Of a DNA stretch of 64,000 bases, positions 56,471 through 64,000 are shown in pieces (position 1 is the stretch's first letter; the number at the start of each line of letters is the position of its first letter). Made by a program: the position numbers and the translations under genes. The DNA comes from Buxus sempervirens (taxonomy: Eukaryota; Streptophyta; Magnoliopsida; Buxales; Buxaceae): NCBI GenBank assembly GCA_947561395.2, contig OX387184.1, positions 37,872,766 through 37,936,765 on the forward strand, written 5' to 3'. The notes beneath the pieces are model-generated. The model saw nothing but the letters and a program-made list of their open reading frames with translations. It was not told the DNA's origin and did no database searches.

Positions 56471-57816
56471 GATCGAAAGAGGATGCCATTTTATAGCTGC
56501 CGCCAGATTTGTATTTTAAAACCTGATCCTATAGTTGCCACTCCAGCAACTTCCTATAGAAGCACAAAATAAAATACCTTGATTCTAAACATGCCACCCA
56601 CTAAAACACCATAAAATCTACCAATAAAAATTCTTAGCCCAGCTCTTCACCCATTTTAATAAAATTATCCAATCGGTTCACCCAAAAACTCCGGTTTGAC
56701 ACCCGGATCTCCCTTTTCTGAAATTTTCCTATCAATTAACTAGATTACTCCACCATAAAATCCAAATTTTAATTTTTATTAAAATTCGGGATTTTACACC
56801 ACCCGAAATTCTTAACCTAGTAATCTATTTATAGGCTTTGCGGAACCCTACCCTTGACCTAATTTATTTATACCCACCTTGAATTAACCCTTGAAATTTC
56901 ATATTTACCCTCCCCTAAAGTTGAGGATAACATTAAATATTTACTTATAATTTCTAATCACTACCATATTTTTTTTTAAATTTAATACTCACTTAATAAA
57001 AATTTAACCTATTCTTTGCTACCTAATGGCCGAAATCTCCACTCACAATTTATTTAAATTAACTAGTTAATCTTTTAATTAAATTCTTACTAAAAACTGG
57101 GGTTTTACATACTGTGACTTATTAAATTCTGATTGATACTATTGATTTTAATAATAAATGAAGTCTGTCTATTTTGTTTGGATTAAGGCTAATCTCCTTA
57201 ATGCGTTTCCATCGTGTACACGATGAGGCCTTCCATGAGGTAGTGGCTACAACAACTCCGTTTCCAACATGAGGGTGAGGTCTTGTGTATTTCCACCATG
57301 AGGGTGATGGCATTGGTATCAGGTATGCTGCAGTTGTTCTTAGACTAAATTGTTTGGAGCTAGGTCTTAACCTCTCAAAATTCTCAAATTTCATTATTAT
57401 TTTTGTTTTGATGTTCATATATATACTAATGTTGGATTACATGATGATTTCGGATTATTCGTGTTATTGTCACTGATATATATTTTATAACTGATTCATG
57501 TTTTAGAACTAAATAAAAGTGTTTGAGCATGCATATGCTACTTGCTGGGATATTTGTATCTCATACCGTTTTGTTTTGTTTTCAGATTCTAGAGAGGACA
57601 ATACCGGAGGGTAGATGCATGAATCATGTGAGTTAGACTTGAGATATGGTATTTTTATAGTTGAGTTTGGGGATTATAGTTGACTCTGATTTAGTAGATT
57701 ATTGCTTTATTTCATGTTTTCCTTCACTTTGATATATCGTTCATGTGGATTGACTAACTCTTCGGAGATGAATTACAGTTTCACTACGTAACCCGGATCC
57801 GGGGTGTTACAGAAGG

Positions 57817-58016
57817 ACATCTGGGTGCCGTTGGTTTACACTGAAATGAAAGAGATCCTACATTTTTTTGTATGAATGTAAAGAAAACCTTTATTTAGGT
57901 TTTTTGGTTATTTGTGCGGTATATTCTATGTCATAGGTATCCTTGTATAGATTCTATTGTACATACTTTTCTTTATTAATACAAACTTTGAATTACCATT
58001 CAAAAAAAAAAAAAAA
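57817..58016 (+). pseudogene. LINE-M 3' end and poly(A), duplicate copy
   Basis: The duplicate of 52774-52975, with 15 rather than 17 A residues (58002-58016). The preceding gaagg (57812-57816) is the duplicated target copy of LTR-G. Confidence 0.65.
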
Positions 58017-58812
58017 CTAACTGCTCAAAAGTGTCCAAACCCTAGTATAGTGTCTGATTTTAGGCCTATATCATGTGTGAACACCCTCTACAAGTGCATT
58101 GCCAAAATCATTGCCAATAGATTGAAGAAGGTGATCGGTGACCTGGTTGGTGATTACCAATCGACTTTCATACCAGGCAGGTCAATTGCAACAAACATCC
58201 TCTTGAGCCACAAAATTCTTCATAATTCTCATCTTTAAAGTGGCTCTCCCAAGTGCGCAATCAAAGTGGATTTCAGCAAAGCTTTTGATTCAATATCCTG
58301 GGATTGCATTCGCCAAGTAATGTCAGATATGGGCTTTCCTCCAAGGTACACTTATTGGGTTATGGAATGCATCTCTACCCCCTCATTCTTGATACTCTTC
58401 AATGGGGGAATGCATGGTTTCTTTCATGGTGCTAGAGGAGTGCGGCAAGGTGACCCCATCTCACCATATCTATTTGTTATGGTGATGGAACTATTCAATG
58501 TTATCCTCCAAGGTTTCACCTCTTCTCCAAGCTTCAAGTATCACCCCAAATGTGAAAAACAGCAGATCAAATTGTTGAGCTTTTCTGACGACCTCGTATT
58601 ATTCTTTTATGGCAACGAGGATCCAATTGATTGTTGAATGAAAGCGTTGCAGAAGTTCCAAGAAGTAGCTGGTCTGATGGTAAATAAGGTTAAGAGTACC
58701 ATGTTTCTTAGTGGGCTGGAGGTTGATTGTTGTTCTGATCTCAGCTCAAAGTTTGGCTTCCAGTTGGGGACCTTGTCCATCAAGTATCTGGGTTTGCCAC
58801 TTCTATCGACAA
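58017..58812 (+). pseudogene. LINE-N reverse transcriptase fragment, unit 2
   Basis: The duplicate of 52976-53772, with the same stops and the same FSDD box. Near the end it reads IKYLGLPLL where unit 1 reads IKYLALPLL. The glycine is the residue usual in LINEs, so unit 1 carries the later change. Confidence 0.85.
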
Positions 58813-61800
58813 TGTGCGCGCATCGGGAACGCCGCACCGCGGGGCGCATGGATTCATGCGTGCCTCCGGGAGGGTAAAATGGGAAGTTGGAGTCGCTACC
58901 ACCTAATGGGGTGCAGGCGGACACCTGGGTGCCTAAGTTTGTCTATTGGGCTGGTCTGCGGCTTGAGATTTTAGGTAGGGTCTCGGTTACGGTCCGGGGA
59001 AGTCCGTAGATACCCTGGTCCGGCCCGTCAGTTTGACGGGTCCCATAGGTTCTCTTGGTTTGAGTCAACTCACTGATTCCTCACCCGAGTCCTAATCCAG
59101 CATGCAATTTGGTTAAGTTTGGCGGGACCATCTGAGTTGTAGGTCCTTTTAATTGATTTTATCTTGCTTAATTTAAGTGGTCTGAGTCTGATTGGGTGGG
59201 CCCCATTGGAAGGCCCACGGTGTCCTTGGTGGGCTTGGTTAAGCCCACATATCCCCTGGTAGGTGTAAAACCCTGAATTTTCATATAATAAATAAATAAA
59301 TAATAAATAAAGGAAATACGAGTTTAAGTCCTAGCTAAAATAAAAAGTGAAGATTTAGAGGGCAAGTAATTTAAATAAGTAGTAAGTTGTAAGTAAAGAA
59401 AGAGTTTTAAGGAAATTAGCCTAAAGGGGAAAAGGGTATTTTGGTATTTTTCAGAAAAGGGTAATTAATAAATAAAGCATTAAATAATAACTAGGATTAG
59501 AAAATAGAAGAAAATAATTTATTTAGACAAGTTAGAAATTAAAAGGAATTAATAAAAGCCCAAATGTGAAAAAAGGGTAAATAGGAGATTTCAAGTCTTA
59601 ATTTGGAGAAAATAAGGTTTTAGGTGATATTAAGGTTTAATTAATTATTATGCACGAAAATAGGTTGAAAGTAGGAGTTTAGATGATAAGACATTTAATT
59701 AGTATTGTTTAAGTAAAAAAATAAAAACTGGAGAAAAAGTAGGAATTAAATTAGAAGGTGTTAGACTTTAATTAGACCATGGTTGGGTTAGCCCAAATTA
59801 AAGGAGCCTATTAGGGTTGGTTTAGGACTTCTAAAGCCTAATATAAATAGGAGTTTAAGGTTAGACAAGAGAGAATTTTCGTGGGTTTATTATTGAGAGA
59901 AAAGAGGGAGAGAAAGGAAGAAGGCTGCTAATGAAGATGTCTGACCAGCCATCATCAAACCATGATTGAGGAAATCCGTACGGTGGATTGCCTTTAAAGT
60001 TGGAGGTTTTGATCTTCACTAATGGAAATACAATGTGAACGGTGGAGATTTGAATTAGAGAACTCTAGCTTGGTGCGTTTGGGAGCAAAAGTAAGGTCCA
60101 GAATTAGAATCTTTAATGGAAGAAGGATTTTAGCGTATAAGGCAAGTAGTAACCCTTGGAAAACTGGAGGAACTGCATGATTTCATTTTCTGTGATTTAA
60201 TATGGATTGAATGGATTAGTCAGAACAGTATTTACATGGAATCAAATTGTTTATATTTTAGTGATTGGTATTCTTGAAGGATTTGTTGAAATAAAGAAGA
60301 AAACTTGGTTTGATCATGCAATTAATTATAGGATGGTATTTAATTTATGAGAATTAGTCTCGAGGGCTTTAGGTATGTTTTAGAATATTAGTAGATTAAT
60401 TTAGACCAAAGAAACATATAGCAAAAGCATAGAAATCCGAACTTTGTAAATCTAGAAATTTCTGTTAAAAATTGCATGAGCGCCTAAGATCTCCTAGGAT
60501 CGCCTAGCCCTGTAGAGGTAGGCGCTCTATGTAAAATTTGCAGATTTTGGGGATTTTGTAATACGAATAAATATCCAATAATTTTTCTGATTAGTTAAGC
60601 ATATTAGCATCTTTATAAGGACCTAATTAAGGTATAAAAATTATAAAATTAAATTGGAAAGATTAACCAATAAATTAAAGTTTATAATGAAAGGTTTGTC
60701 CATAAAAGGGTCAAATGGTATGGATATTGATATAAATAATACTACTGGAATTTATAGGATAAAAACACGTTCTAAACTGTATTTTAGGTCTGTAGGACAT
60801 GCTGGAGAATAAAAATAAAAAAAACCTAAATAGAAACTATCTTAGGTGTTAAGATAGGAAATTAGATTCTAATAAAGGAACTAATAAGGAAAACTCTAAG
60901 TAAGATTTGATTTACTTTATTTGAGCTTTCAATATGAATGTTGGCCACTGGAATTGCATAAACTCTGAGTTTTATCGAATATATGATACATGAGTTTTAT
61001 TTTGAATATATTTGGGAAATTGCAAATGTTATTCTGAAAAAGGCTTTAATTGGATTTGTAAGGATTGAATCATGGTTTTCTCATGGAAGTGAATATTTGG
61101 GTATGGATTGGTATGTGGTATGATGTCATTAGCTTTTCTTTTACGGTTGGGTGATACGGCTTCTGTGGTAGAGTTGATACTAGCTTTTACGGCAGAGATG
61201 GGTAATCCTCTGTGTAGAAATGTGTAATCCTTTACGGGTAAAAGTGTGTATGCCTCCTACAGTAGAGTGTTCTCCCATATGTGGTTTTATCGTGGTTTTG
61301 TGTCAGAGGGCTTAGTTGTATATAGATCCATAGTTTTGGCTGGTTAGCTAAGTAGTATTTAGTTTGGATTAAGTTACTCCTATATGCGAGCGCGCTTCCT
61401 TTGCAAGTTAGTTTGCTCTGGGAAGGTCCTATGTCTGGAGGGACACCCCGGTGCGCCGCTGGTGATTCCCTGTACATGTGGATAAGCGACAATCTCCCTG
61501 TATTGATTCTGGTGCTGCATGCTGGTGGTACATGCCAACTCTGTTGAGTTCGTGCGCAATAAGTCGGTGACTACGGCTCTTATCTATAGCTGCGCTGCAT
61601 GGGGCTTGAGTATCATTAAGTAGCACTGCCCCTAAGCCGCGTAGTGGTATAGCAGTTAGTTGAGTGTCATCTCAAATACTTATCATCTTTGTGAGTCCTG
61701 CAATGGCACCTGTTTTATCGCTTTTGTCGTTTTACCCCGTTAACATCCAATTACTGGTATTTGTACATGATCATCTGTTTTATCGCTTTATTTGGAATTG

Positions 61801-63234
61801 CCATGGATAACTTGGATTTCTCGTCTTATCGTTGATTAATCGAATACCTCATGACTATTTGCTTACATTGGACTGTGTCAAATTGCATGTACCTACTACT
61901 TGCTGAGATGTAAATCTCACTCCGTTTTCCCCTATTTTTCAGGTTGCTTGGAGAGATCGCGAAGATGGGGTTTATTTGATGGGTAGAATTGTAATCGATA
62001 TAAATGTTCACATGTTGATTAGATAAATGTGATTGTAAAATGAATTGAATATATTGATTAAAGAATTGTTTTTATTGGCCACTAGAACTCTGATATAATT
62101 AATTAAAATTAAAAATTGTTGCGAATCTTAGTTTGTATCTGACCCCAGCTTCGTGGTAACACCTCGAGTTTGGTTGCTGAATCGGACTTGGGTTGTTACA
62201 GTAGCAAACTGGGTTCGAGTTGGGTGCCGATTTGCACTGACCCGGGTTCAGGGCATTATAGTAGGCCTCAGTCTAACCTGAGAGGCCTTTTGGGCTTTGG
62301 TTCAATGAATTGATTTTACTTTAAAATTTGAGTTGAGAATTAAGTGATTTTCATGCAAACGTGGGCTGGATTGGTTTGTGGGCCCATTGGGTGGGCCACA
62401 CATGGTTGCCAAGTGATTTATTTGAATTGATCTTCTTTAAGTTCTCAAAATGGGCCCATTAGTCTAGACTTGGACCAGGGGGTCTATGGTTCAAAGGGTA
62501 TAGGTATTGGACCCTACCTAGTTGGGTTGATGGGCTTAGTGGGCCCGACAGGCCCGCACCCACAATCACGGCCACACCATGCTTACACTAGCCATCATGC
62601 TTCATTTTCGGGCTTTGGTGGGCCTCATAGGGTTTGGCCCATTTGCTTTGTTTTAATTATCTTGCTTTACCTTTAACAAGTGATCTTGGGCTGGGTGGGC
62701 CCCGTTGGAAGGCCCACCAAAGGATCCAATTGGGCTTCAATCGGTTCTGCTTAAGCAATACCACAAATCAGCAATCATGCAAGAATTGGTTTTTTCTAGA
62801 AAATCTTTGAAGGTAACCGAAAATTAATTTCGGTTATACCTAAAATGCAGTATAACCGAAATTGGATTTCGGTTATACCTGCATTTTAGGTTAAGCCAGA
62901 AGCTACCCACAGCCAACCTGTGATTTCGGGCAAACTGCAGAGATGCATTTTTTCACTTTTTTAGTAGAGAACTGGCTCTTAGGGTTTGTGAGCATGTAAG
63001 AGGTTGGTGTGGGCCCCTGTGTGGGCCCACAGTGGTCCGAATGAGGCCCTTGAGCTCTCCATTTGAGAGTTTCAAAACCAAGCAATAAGGGAATGGGTGG
63101 GGGCTCCCTTCCCTTCTTCAAATATACACAAGGACCAACCAGGGATCTAGGCATCCCTGGTTTGGTTTCTTTTGCTCCAAAACAAGTTAGTATTCTTAAA
63201 CATGGACAAAAATCCAGTAAAAAGACTAACCTAG
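58813..63234 (-). mobile_element. LTR-K (family 3), interrupted by LTR-C and cut by a Tat LTR
   Basis: The plus strand starts TGTGCGCGCATCGGG in LINE-N and runs to 59263. It resumes after LTR-C at 62266 with cctcagtctaacctgagaggcc and is cut at 63235 by another LTR. About 1420 bp of family-3 sequence is visible. The right part holds many tgggcc/ggccca words and an aaccgaaa/tttcggtt inverted pair (62815-62880). No genes are present. Its far end would be right of the window. Confidence 0.78.
59264..62260 (+). mobile_element. Solo LTR-C (family 1), intact, inside LTR-K
   Basis: It starts TGTAAAACCCTGAATTTTC and ends GGGTTCAGGGCATTATA. The target duplication is exact: gtagg at 59259-59263 and 62261-62265. 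It is 2997 bp, the reference copy for the family, with a TATA box at 59842-59850. No genes are present. The right duplication breakpoint (61510) falls inside it. Confidence 0.92.
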
Positions 63235-64000
63235 TGTGAGACATGGGAAAAAATCAAATTCAATGACTTCCTCAATCATCATATGGGATTGAATAAAACA
63301 AAGAGTCGCCACCATTCAATTTAGGTGTGAATGGACACCAAAATATTAAATAAGCACAAAAGGTAATTCTAGGGTAAAAATAACCCTCCTAAAAAAAACA
63401 ACCAGAGATGGGTAAGGGGATTAGGTTATGAATAGGGGAAGGTGTTAGGCACCCCTATTCATCCGCACAAGGTGGTTGCCAGGTATTGTTCATGTTAAAA
63501 TAAAGGAAAAAGCTTGCTATCAAATCAGGAAAGATCACAAAAAAGAGAAAAATGTATGGTTTTTTCATACGAATAGCCTGATTGATCCAGAACTTTCAAA
63601 TATGATCATACCATTCCTAGGGTTTCATGATAAAAATAAAATTGAGATAAAATCAGATAAAATCAATTTAAAGTGAAAAATCCAAAAATCTGGCTTCAAG
63701 TTAAATTCTAGAAATCTAGAAAAATATGATTTTTATAAAATATTTCAAAATTGAACTCGAATAGTCCAGGACATAGATATAGCCCAAATTTCACCTTAAA
63801 TCTAGAAAATCGAAACCAAAAATACCCACGTTGATGAAGATCATCAAAAGGGGAGAACTTAGACCGTAGGGTCTTCTCTCAATAATGAAAAACAATTTAA
63901 AAACCACATTATGAAACCCTAGAATTTATTTTTAGGCTTCTGGATCCAAATCTATCTTATTGATCATGATAAATCCAAGATCTTAGCCTAAAATCACAAA
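63235..64000 (-). repeat. Second Tat-family LTR, cut by the window edge
   Basis: It starts tgtgagacatgggaaaaaat and aligns with the LTR at 11034-11800 at a nearly constant offset of about 52201, with scattered differences. The left flank is LTR-K sequence, not a primer site. It is therefore a 3' LTR or a solo LTR in the minus direction. The primer-site echo agagtcgcca is at 63302-63311. Confidence 0.88.

Larger units (their letters stand above)
56471..61510. repeat. Tandem duplication, unit 2 (5040 bp)
   Basis: A copy of 51428-56470. It repeats the tails of LTR-F (56471-56798), LTR-E (to 57109) and LTR-G (to 57811), then LINE-M end, LINE-N RT, LTR-K start and LTR-C. Unlike unit 1 it runs on smoothly into the rest of LTR-C. 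The right breakpoint is therefore at 61510/61511 (...attct/ggtgctgc). Confidence 0.93.

Overview
This window is plant nuclear DNA made almost entirely of nested retrotransposons; I found no host gene. The organism is a flowering plant, probably a eudicot with a repeat-rich genome. The evidence is a Tat-lineage Ty3/gypsy element with two RNase H domains, a Sirevirus-type Ty1/copia element with an initiator-tRNA-Met primer site, and plant-type LINEs with DUF4283 and zf-RVT domains. The species cannot be named from the sequence.

Layout. (1) 1-12832: a minus-strand Tat-like element with three long open frames (gag, protease, RT-RNaseH-RNaseH-integrase), a tandem-hairpin leader, a tRNA-Arg primer site and its 5' LTR. 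Its 3' LTR lies beyond the left edge. (2) 12833-17724: two head-to-head decayed LINEs. LINE-A (+) is cut by the Tat element; LINE-B (-) ends in a poly(A) tail against LINE-A. (3) 17730-31298: a solo LTR (LTR-A) splits LINE-B and itself contains a complete Sirevirus (19731-30325) with gag, pol and a broken envelope-like third gene. (4) 31304-34180: the rest of LINE-B with a perfect 33-bp foldback element, another LINE 3' end, and a gypsy 3' fragment. (5) 34181-52768: an 18.6-kb block that reduces to a single ~3.0-kb solo LTR (LTR-G) once its insertions are removed. These are LTR-H (containing LTR-I), LTR-D, and LTR-E (containing LTR-F). (6) 51428-61510: a recent 5.04-kb direct tandem duplication. 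Each unit carries the tail of the LTR nest, a LINE-M 3' end, a LINE-N reverse-transcriptase fragment, a Tat-like LTR (J/K) and a family-1 LTR (B/C). (7) 61511-64000: the rest of LTR-C and LTR-K, then an LTR homologous to the first Tat element, cut by the right edge.

Most nesting levels were resolved from 5-bp target-site duplications read directly: gtttg (Sirevirus), gagct/aagct (A), gaagg (G), aagtg (H), agagt (I), tttca (D), tactg (E), ccatc/ccacc (F) and gtagg (C). The order of insertion can therefore be read from the sequence. The complete protein sets are in the Tat element (whose three frames are linked by -1 steps at A8 and A9 runs) and the Sirevirus (gag and pol in a -1 relation, env-like frame broken by one in-frame stop). 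Everything else is LTR or decayed LINE.

LTR families used below: family 1 = A, B, C (about 3.0 kb, starting TGTAAAACCC, ending GTTATA). Family 2 = D, E, F, G (2.3-3.9 kb net, starting TGTAAAA, ending GGCGTTACA or GGTGTTACA). Family 3 = H, I, J, K (Tat-like, U5 carrying TGGCGACTCC).
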